A stretch of 64,000 nucleotides of DNA from Paracoccus denitrificans (GTDB taxonomy: Bacteria > Pseudomonadota > Alphaproteobacteria > Rhodobacterales > Rhodobacteraceae). A program made the position numbers and the translations under genes. Under the pieces are notes generated by a model. It was not told where the DNA came from, did not search any database, and saw only the letters and a list, made by a program, of their open reading frames with translations. Position 1 is the stretch's first letter. The number at the start of each line of letters is the position of its first letter. The stretch spans positions 248,001 to 312,000 of the forward strand of contig VAFL01000002.1 of NCBI GenBank assembly GCA_005768755.1. Direction: 5' to 3'. Shown here piece after piece: positions 51,173 to 60,359 of this stretch.

Positions 51173-52342
51173 TTGCCCGATTCGGCCGAACCGCTTTTGC
51201 GCGGCAGCAACAAAACCAGCATGCGCGCGCGCAATGAACGGTTGGTCATTACACTTCTGCATCGCTTCGGCGCACTCTCCCGTGCAGAGATCGCGGCCCG
51301 GACCGGTCTTTCTGCGCAAGGCGTATCTGTCATCATCCGCAAGCTGGAGGCAGAGTCGCTGATCATCGGCGGCGCGCCGCAGCGCGGACGTGTGGGACAA
51401 CCCTCGATCCCGTTCACGCTGAACCCGGACGGCGCGATGTTCATCGGGGTCAAGCTGGGCCGGCGCAGCGCCGAGGTCGTTCTGGGCGACATGACCGGTG
51501 CGATCAGGGACGGGTTTTCACAAACCTACGCCCACCCGGCCCCGACGCCGGTCGCCGATTTCATCCTGGATGCGGTGGCCAGACTGATGATGGGCACGGC
51601 AGGCAGCCGCGCCATCGGGATCGGCATCGCCATCCCGTCCGAGATGTGGAATTGGGGCGCGCTGATCAATATGGCGCCGGCGGATATGGCAGGCTGGCGC
51701 GACCTTCATCTGGCCGAACGGATCGCCAGCCAGTCCGGGCTGCCAGTCTATACCCGGAACGATGCGACCGCCGCCTGCGGGGCAGAGCTGATGTTCGGCA
51801 CCGGCAATCTGCCTGCCGATTTTCTGCATCTTTATTTTGGTTACTTCATCGGCGGCGGGCTGGTGCTGGACAACCGGCTGTATGACGGGCCGGGCGGCAA
51901 TGCCGGGGCAATCGGTTCGATGCCCATCGGCTGGACCGGCAAGCCCCGTCAACTGATCGAGCTTGCCTCGATCAGCACGCTGGAACACTGGCTGCCGGAC
52001 GGCCAGATCCTGACCGAGGAAAGTTTCGGCGATGTGCCTGCCGAGCTTTTGGAACGCTGGCTGGTACAGGCCTCGGCCAGTGCGGCCCATGCCATTGCCG
52101 CAAGCTGCGCGGTGCTGGATCTGGGGGCGGTGGTGATCGACGGCTGGATGCCGCCTGACATCCGCACAGATCTGGTCGCCCGGATCACGGCCGCCCTGCC
52201 CGGCTTCGATTTCTCGGGGATGCACCTGCCGCCTGTGATGGAAGGCACGCTTGGTCGACATGCGCGCACTGTGGGCGCCTTCGCAATTCCCTTCGGCGCG
52301 CATTTCCTGGTCGATCAGACCGAACTGGTTGCCGCCGGCTAG
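51173..52342 (+). CDS. frcR: ROK-family transcriptional regulator FrcR
   Basis: 389 aa. The N-terminal winged helix is ERLVITLLHRFGALSRAEIA, then TGLSAQGVSVIIRKLEAE. A sugar-kinase-like ROK domain follows from about residue 85. The start is TTG at 51173, supported by GGAGG at 51163-51167; an internal ATG at 51221 would cut into the helix-turn-helix region. The zinc-binding cysteine motif of classic ROK proteins is not evident. It likely represses frcBCAK and itself through the dyad at 51099-51123. Its stop overlaps that of the convergent alkB gene. Confidence 0.9.
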   Translation: MPDSAEPLLRGSNKTSMRARNERLVITLLHRFGALSRAEIAARTGLSAQGVSVIIRKLEAESLIIGGAPQRGRVGQPSIPFTLNPDGAMFIGVKLGRRSAEVVLGDMTGAIRDGFSQTYAHPAPTPVADFILDAVARLMMGTAGSRAIGIGIAIPSEMWNWGALINMAPADMAGWRDLHLAERIASQSGLPVYTRNDATAACGAELMFGTGNLPADFLHLYFGYFIGGGLVLDNRLYDGPGGNAGAIGSMPIGWTGKPRQLIELASISTLEHWLPDGQILTEESFGDVPAELLERWLVQASASAAHAIAASCAVLDLGAVVIDGWMPPDIRTDLVARITAALPGFDFSGMHLPPVMEGTLGRHARTVGAFAIPFGAHFLVDQTELVAAG

Positions 52343-53397
52343 TGCAGCACGGTCGCGGCTTGTCTTTCCTCAACCGCCATCATCCGCGCCACGCGGCGAT
52401 CCATCACCCGCCGCCAGACAGGTGGCACCATCGCCAATGCCCCCATGACCGGCAGGGAATAAGGCAGCATCGGCCGATCGTCCGGACCCAGCCGCAAGGC
52501 CGGATAAACGCGGGCCGGGTTGAGATGGTGATCAGAATGGCGTGGCGCATTCACCATCGCCAGCGATGAAAGGGGATGTGGCGCATCCCAACTGTGGCGG
52601 GGGCCGATCGGCTCTGTCCGGCCATCCGCGCAGCGGCGGCGAAGACCGTAATGCTGAACATAGTCGGACAACATCAGTTGCATCTGCGCATAAGCGCACA
52701 GCGCCAGATAATCGACCATCGCCCGCACGCCGAAAAGCACCAGCACCAGCGTCAGACAAAGGCCAGCCCCGCCGATCCATATCACATAGGGGTTGATCCG
52801 GCCTGTCCGATCCGCCCGCTTCCGCTCTGCCACCAGACCGGCCCGGAAGGCGCCAAGCCATGCGCGCGGGAAAAACCGCCAGAAGCTTTCGCCCAACCGT
52901 GCCGAATTAGGATCGCTGTCTGTTGCAACATGAACGTGATGGACCAACCGATGCGCACTGACATGATGACCGAACAGCAAGCTGACATAGACGGCAGCGC
53001 CCAGGCGGAACAGCCCGCGCTTGCCACGATGAATCAGCTCATGCGCGAAAGAGTTCGAGACCTGACCGAGCCACATGCCCACGCCCAGAAACAGCGCCAC
53101 ACGCTGCCAGCCGGTCAGCCAGTCATTGGCCAGGGCATGCAATGCGCTGACCAGCAGCGCCAGATGGACGACCGCCAGCACGACCAGCAGGAATTCGGCC
53201 CCCCTGAACCCAGCGCCATCATCGGCATCGCCAAAGCCCCTGGCGATCAGCGTATCGGCCATGGGCGTCGCCACGGCCATCCACACAAAGCCAGCCCACA
53301 GGGTCCATCCGCCATTGGCAGCGCCCCAGATCAGCAGCAGCGCCGGGCCAAGCGCAACCAGTCCGAATGCTGCAACCGCAGGGACGCGGTGCGCCAC
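52339..53397 (-). CDS. alkB: Alkane 1-monooxygenase (AlkB-type integral-membrane diiron hydroxylase)
   Basis: Hydroxylates medium-chain n-alkanes at the terminal carbon. 352 aa with about six membrane segments. The histidine boxes are HELIH (119-123), HRLVHHVHVATD (149-160), LSDYVQHYGL and NAPRHSDHH. The start is GTG at 53397, sharing a base with the ftsY stop (TAGTG), so it is coupled to ftsY. It is somewhat shorter than classic AlkB (about 400 aa). No rubredoxin gene is nearby. Its stop codon overlaps the convergent frcR stop (CTAG). Confidence 0.9.
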   Translation of the reverse strand: MAHRVPAVAAFGLVALGPALLLIWGAANGGWTLWAGFVWMAVATPMADTLIARGFGDADDGAGFRGAEFLLVVLAVVHLALLVSALHALANDWLTGWQRVALFLGVGMWLGQVSNSFAHELIHRGKRGLFRLGAAVYVSLLFGHHVSAHRLVHHVHVATDSDPNSARLGESFWRFFPRAWLGAFRAGLVAERKRADRTGRINPYVIWIGGAGLCLTLVLVLFGVRAMVDYLALCAYAQMQLMLSDYVQHYGLRRRCADGRTEPIGPRHSWDAPHPLSSLAMVNAPRHSDHHLNPARVYPALRLGPDDRPMLPYSLPVMGALAMVPPVWRRVMDRRVARMMAVEERQAATVLH

Positions 53398-54572
53398 TAC
53401 AACCCCACGAGCGCGCGAGCGAACTCATCAGGTTCGAACGCATCGAGATCGTCGATCTGTTCACCGACCCCGATGGCATGGATGGGCAGGCCGAACCTGT
53501 CTGCAAGCGCCACCAACACGCCCCCGCGCGCCGTGCCGTCCAGCTTGGTCATCACCAGACCCGACACATCGGCAAGCTTCTGGAATGTCTCGACCTGGCT
53601 GAGCGCGTTCTGACCTGTCGTTGCGTCCAGAACCAGCAACGTGTTATGCGGCGCGGAAGGGTCCTTCTTGCGAATGACGCGCACGATCTTGGCCAGCTCC
53701 TCCATCAGGTCTGCGCGGTTCTGAAGACGGCCGGCCGTGTCGATCATCAACAGATCGGCGCCCTCGGCCTCGGCCCGTGTCATGGCGTCAAAGGCAAGGC
53801 TGGCGGGGTCCGACCCTTCGGGCGCGGTCATCACCGGAACGCCGGCGCGTTGTCCCCAGACCTGCAATTGCTCGACCGCCGCGGCCCGGAAGGTATCACC
53901 GGCCGCGATCACCACAGATTTGCCGGCCGCCTTGAACTGGCTGGCAAGCTTCCCGATCGTCGTTGTCTTTCCCGAACCGTTGACCCCCACCACCAGAACC
54001 ACCTGCGGCTTTCTGGGATAAAGCGGCAGCGGCCTGGCAACCGGGGTCATGATCCTGGTGATCTCGGTCGCCAGAAGCGTCTTGAGTTCGGTGGCAGAGA
54101 CACGTCGCCCCATCCGCCCCTCGGCAATATTGGCGGTCACGCGCAGGGCGGTATCGACACCCATGTCGGCAGCCACGAGCGTGTCTTCCAGATCCTCCAG
54201 CATAGCGTCATCAAGTTCCCGCTTCGGCTCGGCCGGGCTTGCCGCCCCGGCCCCGAAGATGCGGCCCATCAGGCCGGGACGCTTTGCGTTGTCTGTCGCA
54301 TCTGCCGGGGTGGGTGCAGCGACCGGCCGTGCATCCGGCACAGGCATTTGCGGCACGTCGACAGGACGCGCCGGTTCGGGCACCGATTGCGGCGCAGATC
54401 TTTCGGCTGCAGGCGAGACGGGGGACTCTGGCGTCCTGACCTCGGTGGGCCGCGTCGGCGCGGGCGCGGCCTCAGGTTCTGCCGTGCCGTCGCCGACAAG
54501 ATCGTCCAGACCCTGCCCGATCTTGGAAGATGATTTTGTCAGCCGCTCGCGCAGCTTGGAAAAGAACGACAT
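53397..54572 (-). CDS. ftsY: Signal recognition particle receptor FtsY
   Basis: SRP receptor GTPase that docks ribosome-SRP complexes at the inner membrane. 391 aa. A Pro/Ala/Glu-rich N-terminal region of about 90 residues leads into the four-helix N domain and the GTPase domain. The P-loop is GVNGSGKTTTIGKLA near residue 195, G3 is DTAGRLQN near 277 and G4 is TKLDGTARGG. The ATG at 54572 has GAGG 5 bases upstream; the GTG at 54578 is also in frame. It is coupled to alkB. Confidence 0.96.
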   Translation of the reverse strand: MSFFSKLRERLTKSSSKIGQGLDDLVGDGTAEPEAAPAPTRPTEVRTPESPVSPAAERSAPQSVPEPARPVDVPQMPVPDARPVAAPTPADATDNAKRPGLMGRIFGAGAASPAEPKRELDDAMLEDLEDTLVAADMGVDTALRVTANIAEGRMGRRVSATELKTLLATEITRIMTPVARPLPLYPRKPQVVLVVGVNGSGKTTTIGKLASQFKAAGKSVVIAAGDTFRAAAVEQLQVWGQRAGVPVMTAPEGSDPASLAFDAMTRAEAEGADLLMIDTAGRLQNRADLMEELAKIVRVIRKKDPSAPHNTLLVLDATTGQNALSQVETFQKLADVSGLVMTKLDGTARGGVLVALADRFGLPIHAIGVGEQIDDLDAFEPDEFARALVGL

Positions 54573-54631
54573 GGCCACCTCTTTCGCTTGGGCGGGAACC
54601 TAAGCGTTCGGGGCGCAAAGTGAAAGACCGC

Positions 54632-54868
54632 TCAGAACGCCTTGAAGGTCATTGTGGTCAACGTGCGCTGGATACCGGGGATGGTGAACAGGTTCTCGTT
54701 CAGCCAGTGACCGACATCGGCATTCTCTGGCACGTAGATCTTGGCCATCAGGTCGTAATCACCCGATGTCGAATACAATTCCGACACGATCTCGCGGTCG
54801 TAGATTTCGTCAGCAACAGCATATGTCTGGCCGGGGGCGCAGCGGAACTGCACGAAGACGGGGCGCAT
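54632..54868 (-). CDS. Stand-alone Lrp/AsnC effector (RAM) domain protein
   Basis: 78 aa consisting only of the ligand-binding RAM domain of Lrp/AsnC regulators: VFVQFRCAPGQTYAVADEI, then STSGDYDLMAKIYVP and GIQRTLTTMTFKAF. The DNA-binding helix-turn-helix is missing, as in known stand-alone RAM proteins. AAGGA precedes the ATG. Function is unknown; such proteins may modulate full-length Lrp partners. Confidence 0.88.
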   Translation of the reverse strand: MRPVFVQFRCAPGQTYAVADEIYDREIVSELYSTSGDYDLMAKIYVPENADVGHWLNENLFTIPGIQRTLTTMTFKAF

Positions 54869-54901
54869 GTCGGTCCTTTCGGATCAGGTGTCAGGCAAAG
54901 A

Positions 54902-56278
54902 TTAGCCCGGCTGCTCGGGTCTGGTCCAGTCCCCGCGCGTCAGTCCGCGGTAGAAGCGCATCAGCATCATCACGGCTGCCGCACTTAGCCCGATCAGCAA
55001 CCCGGCCCAAAGTCCTGCCGGGCCCATCCCGGCCACGAATGCCAGCACATAACCCGATGGAAGCCCGATCACCCAATAGCTGATTGCGGCCAGAATGGCG
55101 GGAACGCGCGTATCCTGTACGCCGCGCAAAAGGCCCAGGCCCTGCACTTGCAGCGCATCGGCCAGTTGGAACAGAGCGGCCCAGAACATCAACACGACGG
55201 CAAGCGACAGGATGGCCGCAGAATCAGGATTGTCAGGACTCAGATACATGGCAACCAGCGGCTCGGGCGCGAGGATGAACAGAAGGCTGGTCGCCACGCC
55301 GAAGACGACCGAAATCCAGATCACCGTACTGGCACCTTCCCGCATCATAACCAGATCGCCCCGACCACGCGCCTGTCCCGCACGGATCGTCGCCGCGTTC
55401 GACATCCCCAGCTGGAACATGAAGCTGATCGAGGCCAGTTGCAGGGCAATTCCATGTGCGGCAAGCGCACGCGTCCCGAACCATCCCATCATGATATTGC
55501 TGCCAACGAACATCCCGATTTCGGCAACGAGCGTCACGCCGACGGGCAGGCCCAGCCAGAAGATGGCACGCATGGCCGGCCAGTCGGGTCGCCAGAAACG
55601 CTGAAACAGCGCGATTGGCCGGGTCATGGGCAACCACAGCGCATAGGCAATGATCGCCAGCAATGTCAGCCCCTGCGTCACCACAGACGCAATTGCCGCG
55701 CCACGAACGCCCAACTCTGGCATGCCCAGATTGCCGAAGATCAATGCCCAGTTCAGCAGAATATTCAGCGGCAAGCCCGCAAGCGTGATCCACAGCACAA
55801 CCTGCGTCCGCTCCATGGACGCGAGATAGGAATTCAGCACCATCGCCCAAAGCGTCAGCCCGGTGCCCCAGCCGGCGATGCGCAGGTAATCCTGAGACAG
55901 CTGCGCCACGATCTGCTCTTGCCCGAGGGCCAGAAGGATGGGCTTGGAAAACCACAGGCCCGGCATGATGACGACGGCATGTATCGTCGACAGCCACAGC
56001 GCCATGCGGGTCGCACGGCGGATCTCGGTCGTGTCACCGCGCGCATGGGCCGAGGCGAGAAGACCCAGCATCCCGATGCCATAGCCGGCGCCAAGCATCA
56101 TCAGGATGAACAGATAGGACGTCGCCAGAACAAGTGCCGCCAGCGCATCGACGCCGTACCAGCCCACCATGACGGTATCGCTGATGCCAATGGCCATGCG
56201 CGCAAGATGTCCGCCGACAAGCGGCAGACCCAGCGACAAGGTCGCAATCACATGCGGGCGATAACGTGCGAGTTCCAT
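54902..56278 (-). CDS. MATE-family multidrug efflux transporter
   Basis: 458 aa with about twelve membrane segments, NorM-like. The start region is SLGLPLVGGHLARMAIGISD, a typical MATE N-terminus, and the repeat half begins near FWLGLPVGVTLVAEIG. Sodium- or proton-driven drug export is the family role. The ATG at 56278 is preferred over the GTG at 56281. It lies 40 bases after ampD on the same strand. Confidence 0.93.
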   Translation of the reverse strand: MELARYRPHVIATLSLGLPLVGGHLARMAIGISDTVMVGWYGVDALAALVLATSYLFILMMLGAGYGIGMLGLLASAHARGDTTEIRRATRMALWLSTIHAVVIMPGLWFSKPILLALGQEQIVAQLSQDYLRIAGWGTGLTLWAMVLNSYLASMERTQVVLWITLAGLPLNILLNWALIFGNLGMPELGVRGAAIASVVTQGLTLLAIIAYALWLPMTRPIALFQRFWRPDWPAMRAIFWLGLPVGVTLVAEIGMFVGSNIMMGWFGTRALAAHGIALQLASISFMFQLGMSNAATIRAGQARGRGDLVMMREGASTVIWISVVFGVATSLLFILAPEPLVAMYLSPDNPDSAAILSLAVVLMFWAALFQLADALQVQGLGLLRGVQDTRVPAILAAISYWVIGLPSGYVLAFVAGMGPAGLWAGLLIGLSAAAVMMLMRFYRGLTRGDWTRPEQPG

Positions 56279-56318
56279 CACCGGCCCTTATCGACTGCCT
56301 GTCGATTGGGCAAGGGGG

Positions 56319-56969
56319 TCAGGTCTGCGCCGCGAAGGCCGTTGCGGCCGCATCGGCGATACGCCGATCGGTTTCGTCCTCTGGTCCGGTGACGCCCGGC
56401 CGGAAGCGAAGCCGGAATGCGGCAAGCCGCGTTGCCGTCTCGGCCTCGGGATAACCGATGCGGGACAGACTGGCATCAAGCGGTCGGTCGTCGCCCGTCG
56501 CGGCGGAATGAACAGCCAATCCCTGGCGGGCCAACCGCGCCCAGTCGAAACGCGGGCCGGGATCGAACTTCCGACCCGGCGCCATGTCCGAATGCCCGAT
56601 CACCGCTTCGGGTCCGATCGACCATTCCGTCATGATTCGGCGTAGCAGCTGCTCCAGCGCGTCCATCTGCGCAGCAAGGAAGGGACGGTCACCGGGATTT
56701 GCGATTTCGATCCCGATAGACCGCGAGTTCACGTCATCCAGTCCCCGCCACGCGCCGGCGCCCGCGTGCCAGGCACGGCGATCTTCCGCAACAAGCGGCT
56801 CTGCCCGACCATCCTCATGGATCAGCCAATGGGCGCTAACCTCTGCCGTGGGATCGCAAAGCCTGTCACGGGCCGATGCGGCATCCGCCATCCCTGTATA
56901 GTGGATCACGATCAGCGAAGGCCGCGCCGCGCCGCGTCGTTCACCGTGGTTCGGCGAAGCCAGGTTCAT
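56319..56969 (-). CDS. ampD: N-acetylmuramoyl-L-alanine amidase AmpD
   Basis: Cytoplasmic zinc amidase that frees peptide from anhydromuropeptides. 216 aa and no signal peptide, in line with AmpD. Zinc ligands are H23 in LIVIHYTG, H127 in VIGHSDMAPG and D137 in RKFDPGPRFDW. The catalytic E89 is in IGIEIANPG and K135 is conserved. The C-terminal 60 residues or so after the amidase core are an extension. The related recycling gene anmK is about 42 kb away, and no ampG or nagZ is in the window. Confidence 0.92.
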   Translation of the reverse strand: MNLASPNHGERRGAARPSLIVIHYTGMADAASARDRLCDPTAEVSAHWLIHEDGRAEPLVAEDRRAWHAGAGAWRGLDDVNSRSIGIEIANPGDRPFLAAQMDALEQLLRRIMTEWSIGPEAVIGHSDMAPGRKFDPGPRFDWARLARQGLAVHSAATGDDRPLDASLSRIGYPEAETATRLAAFRLRFRPGVTGPEDETDRRIADAAATAFAAQT

Positions 56970-56994
56970 GGACTGCCGTTATCCCTGCGCGCCG

Positions 56995-57651
56995 TCACAA
57001 CCGGTCGACGCGGTAATGCGTGGGGTCCCAGCCACAGACATAACCGTCGCCGTCAGGGTCCATCCCCATCGGATCCTGCTGCGGCCCGCCCGAGGACAGG
57101 AACATCAGCTGCGCCGCATCCGCGTTCGGATGGCGTGCACAGGCCCGCGCCGCGACGGCATCGCTGCCACCACTGCGGTTATAGGCGGCCGTACCCGGCG
57201 CATGACGCTGCGTGCCGGCATAGCGGCTGAGCGCGTCAGTGTCGGGGCTGTCATTTACATGGGCGGGCGGAACGGTGGCGGGCGCGGCCGTCGCGCTGCG
57301 GCTGACCGGCACAGTATTCGACGGCAGGGTGCGGCCGGTATCAGGATCGTAATATCCGCGTCCCGCCGGAACGGCGCCACCAGAGGTCGCTGCCGCGCGC
57401 TGCTGCCAGTAACGCTGATAGGCGACGGGGCTGGCAATCTCTTCGGGCGTCGGTGCGGCGAAGGGGCGCGCCTTCGGCACCGTCTGCGGAATCGCCCCGT
57501 TCCCGGTCAGCGCCATTTCACGCGCGGCGCGGTATTCATCATACGGCCGGTCCGCGTCGAACCGATAGCGCGGGTCAAGCACCTGCCCCGTCCCATCCGC
57601 ACAAGCTGAAAGACCCGCAACGCAAGCCAGTCCCAAAAGCACTTTCCTCAT
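56995..57651 (-). CDS. Lipoprotein with excalibur-like calcium-binding end
   Basis: 218 aa. The signal and lipobox are VLLGLACVAGLSAC (C17). The middle is Pro/Ala/Arg-rich and low in complexity. The C-terminal 50 residues hold two cysteines and DPMGMDPDGDGYVCGWDP, matching the excalibur calcium-binding pattern DxDxDGxxC. AAGGAGGG precedes the ATG. It is a predicted envelope protein of unknown role, possibly co-transcribed with ampD (25-base gap). Confidence 0.82.
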   Translation of the reverse strand: MRKVLLGLACVAGLSACADGTGQVLDPRYRFDADRPYDEYRAAREMALTGNGAIPQTVPKARPFAAPTPEEIASPVAYQRYWQQRAAATSGGAVPAGRGYYDPDTGRTLPSNTVPVSRSATAAPATVPPAHVNDSPDTDALSRYAGTQRHAPGTAAYNRSGGSDAVAARACARHPNADAAQLMFLSSGGPQQDPMGMDPDGDGYVCGWDPTHYRVDRL

Positions 57652-57677
57652 CGCGCGCCCTCCTTACGGGGTTTCGT

Positions 57678-59159
57678 TTACCACCAATGATCCGGTTTTG
57701 CGCCAAAACCTGCCGCTCGTTCAAGAGCATAGGCGTGATTTAACAGATCGCCCTCCTCGAACGGGCGTCCGATCAGCTGCAGACCCAGTGGCAAGCCCTG
57801 CGCATCCAGCCCCGCAGGCACCGAGATCCCCGGCAGTCCGGCAAGGTTCACGGTCACGGTGAAAACGTCCAGCAGATACATCTCGACCGGGTCCTTGCCC
57901 GCCATGTCGCCCAGACCGAAAGCGGCTGACGGGGTTGCAGGCGTCAGGATGGCGTCCACCCCCGACGCATAGGCCTGATCGAAATCCTGCTTGATCAATG
58001 CGCGCACCTTGCGGGCGCGGTTGTAATAGGCGTCATAAAAACCTGCCGACAGCACATAGGTGCCGATCATCAGGCGGCGCTTGACCTCGGGGCCGAAGCC
58101 TTCGGCGCGGGTCTTTTCATACATCTCGACGATGCCGTCGCCCTGCCCCAGCTTGGCCCGGCGGCCATAGCGCACCCCATCATAGCGGGCCAGGTTAGAC
58201 GAGGCCTCGGCAGGGGCGATCACGTAATAGGCAGGCAGCGCGTATTTCGTATGCGGCAAGCTGATATCGACGATCTCGGCGCCTGCGTCGCGCAGCATCT
58301 CGGCGCCCTTCTGCCACAGCGCGTCGATTTCAGCCGGCATGCCGTCCATGCGGTATTCGCGCGGGATGCCGATCTTCTTGCCGCGGATGTCACCGGTCAG
58401 CGCGGCCTCGAAATCCGGCACCGGAATATCGGCACTGGTCGAATCCTTGGCGTCGACCGACGCCATTGCCCCCAGCATGATCGCCGCATCGCGCACCGAT
58501 TTCGTCATCGGTCCGGCCTGATCAAGGCTGGAGGCGAAGGCGATCGTGCCCCAACGGCTGACCCGGCCATAGGTGGGCTTCAACCCCACTGTGCCCGTAA
58601 AGGCCGCAGGCTGGCGGATCGAGCCGCCTGTATCGGTGCCGGTCGCGGCCAGACACAGATCGGCCGCGACGGCCGCAGCCGAGCCACCTGAAGACCCGCC
58701 CGGCGTCAACTGCCGGTCGTCGACCTTCCAAGGGTTCACCGCATTACCGTATGCGCTTGTTTCGTTGGACGAGCCCATGGCGAATTCGTCCATGTTCAGC
58801 TTGCCCAACATGACCGCGCCCGCATCCCAGAGGTTCTGGGTCACAGTGGATTCGTATTCGGGCCGGAAGCCTTCCAGAATATTGCTTGCCGCCTGCGTGG
58901 GCACGCCCCGCATGCAGAACAGATCCTTGACGCCAATCGGGACGCCCGTCATCGGGGCAGCGTCGCCCGCCTTGATCCGGTGATCGGCGGCCTTCGCCAT
59001 TTCTCGCGCCAGGTCCGGGGTCTGGTGAACGAAAGCATTCAGCGTGCCCGCGCCCTCGATTGCAGCAAGGCAAGCCTCTGTCAGTTCGACGGACGACAAT
59101 TTTCCAGCGCGCAATGCATCGCGGGCATCGGCGATGGTCAGCTTGTTCAGATCGCTCAT
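57678..59159 (-). CDS. gatA: Glutamyl-tRNA(Gln)/Asp-tRNA(Asn) amidotransferase subunit A
   Basis: 493 aa amidase-signature enzyme that supplies ammonia for converting Glu-tRNA(Gln) to Gln-tRNA(Gln). The Ser-cisSer-Lys triad is K78 (PIGVKDLF), S155 (TPGGSSGGSA) and S179 (DTGGSIRQPA). It is coupled to gatC by a 4-base overlap. gatB is not in the window, as is usual when gatCA are split from gatB. Confidence 0.96.
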   Translation of the reverse strand: MSDLNKLTIADARDALRAGKLSSVELTEACLAAIEGAGTLNAFVHQTPDLAREMAKAADHRIKAGDAAPMTGVPIGVKDLFCMRGVPTQAASNILEGFRPEYESTVTQNLWDAGAVMLGKLNMDEFAMGSSNETSAYGNAVNPWKVDDRQLTPGGSSGGSAAAVAADLCLAATGTDTGGSIRQPAAFTGTVGLKPTYGRVSRWGTIAFASSLDQAGPMTKSVRDAAIMLGAMASVDAKDSTSADIPVPDFEAALTGDIRGKKIGIPREYRMDGMPAEIDALWQKGAEMLRDAGAEIVDISLPHTKYALPAYYVIAPAEASSNLARYDGVRYGRRAKLGQGDGIVEMYEKTRAEGFGPEVKRRLMIGTYVLSAGFYDAYYNRARKVRALIKQDFDQAYASGVDAILTPATPSAAFGLGDMAGKDPVEMYLLDVFTVTVNLAGLPGISVPAGLDAQGLPLGLQLIGRPFEEGDLLNHAYALERAAGFGAKPDHWW

Positions 59160-59443
59160 TCCACCACCTTCGGCACGGCAAAGAAACCCTCGCGCGCGTC
59201 GGGCGCATTTGCGAGGATCTTTTCGGGATAGCCACCATCGGTGACGACATCCTCGCGACGCTTCAGACGCATGGGCGTGACGCCGGTCATCGGCTCGACC
59301 CCCTCGACGTCAACCTCGTTCAGCTGTTCCATGAAGTGCAGGATATTGTTCAATTCACCGGCAAGCGCGGGAAGATGCTCCTCCTCGACCGCGATCCGCG
59401 CCAGATGGGCGACCTTGCGCGCCTCGTCTTCCGTGATGGACAT
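59156..59443 (-). CDS. gatC: Glutamyl-tRNA(Gln) amidotransferase subunit C
   Basis: 95 aa small subunit that stabilises GatA within GatCAB. The family pattern DEARKVAHLARIAVEEEHLP is followed by ILHFMEQLNEVDVEGVEPM and the C-terminal APDAREGFFAVPKVVE. AAGGAG precedes the ATG. Confidence 0.96.
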   Translation of the reverse strand: MSITEDEARKVAHLARIAVEEEHLPALAGELNNILHFMEQLNEVDVEGVEPMTGVTPMRLKRREDVVTDGGYPEKILANAPDAREGFFAVPKVVE

Positions 59444-59513
59444 GGATGCTCCTTTAACCTTGCGGCGGGTTTATCCGCGCCTGCGGGGCGCTGCAAGCGC
59501 GGGCTTCCCCCGG

Positions 59514-60200
59514 TCAGGGTGTGAAAGGCACCATCACTTCAGGTTCGATCAGCTTGCAATCCAGCGCCTGCAGCGGGGCCATGTCCGGCTTCAAGAGATC
59601 AAACGTCCTGTAGTGAGAGCAGACGATGGTCTCAAAATTGAACCAGCGTTTGGCCGCGTAAGCGGCGCGGGCGGGGTCCATTGTGAAATGACCACCGACC
59701 GACAGGATGCCGATATCGGGCTTATGCAGATCGCCCATCCAATCCATATCGGCCATGATATCCGTATCGCCCGAGAAGTAGATGGTTTTGCCGTCGCCTT
59801 CGATCATGAAGCCGACCTCTCCGCCGGAGTAGACGGCGATTTCACCCCCCGCATCGAAAGATGATGAATGCGCGGCCGCGACCATCGTCACCTTGGCCCC
59901 GCCCATATCAATGGTACCGCCCTTGTTGAAACCGGTGCATTCCAGACCCTTCGCACCGAATATGTTCATCAGTTCAACCATGCCAGCCAGCGGCAGGTTA
60001 AGTTCGTTTGCGATGCCGATGATTTCCGAGGCGTGATCGCCGTGACCATGGGTCATCAGGATATGGGTCGCACCTTGCAGTGCTTCATCGCGGCGTTCGT
60101 CTGGGAAAGCCGGATTTCCCTGCAACCACGGGTCGATCAGGATCACTGCATCCTCGATCTCCAACCGCCAGCTGCCATGTCCAAGCCAGATCAAACGCAT
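59514..60200 (-). CDS. UPF0173 metal-dependent hydrolase (MBL fold)
   Basis: 228 aa. The metallo-beta-lactamase motif is H51-x-H53-x-D55-H56 in LMTHGHGDHASEI; later ligands are in AAAHSSS and YFSGDTDIM. The ATG at 60200 follows GAGGAG; longer upstream frame sequence is not needed for the family. Substrate is unknown; this group does not act on antibiotics as far as known. Confidence 0.92.
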   Translation of the reverse strand: MRLIWLGHGSWRLEIEDAVILIDPWLQGNPAFPDERRDEALQGATHILMTHGHGDHASEIIGIANELNLPLAGMVELMNIFGAKGLECTGFNKGGTIDMGGAKVTMVAAAHSSSFDAGGEIAVYSGGEVGFMIEGDGKTIYFSGDTDIMADMDWMGDLHKPDIGILSVGGHFTMDPARAAYAAKRWFNFETIVCSHYRTFDLLKPDMAPLQALDCKLIEPEVMVPFTP

Positions 60201-60359
60201 CGGAACGCTCCTCATTCTTTGTAATCGGTTCGGGGCAAGGCTAACGCGCCATGCAGGTAAAAGACAGACGGATATCCGAGCAGGAAGATGAGTTAACGAT
60301 TTATTAATCATCTATAGGTTGTGTTAACCAACTTGCGTCGATGCGGAACGACACCTGAC

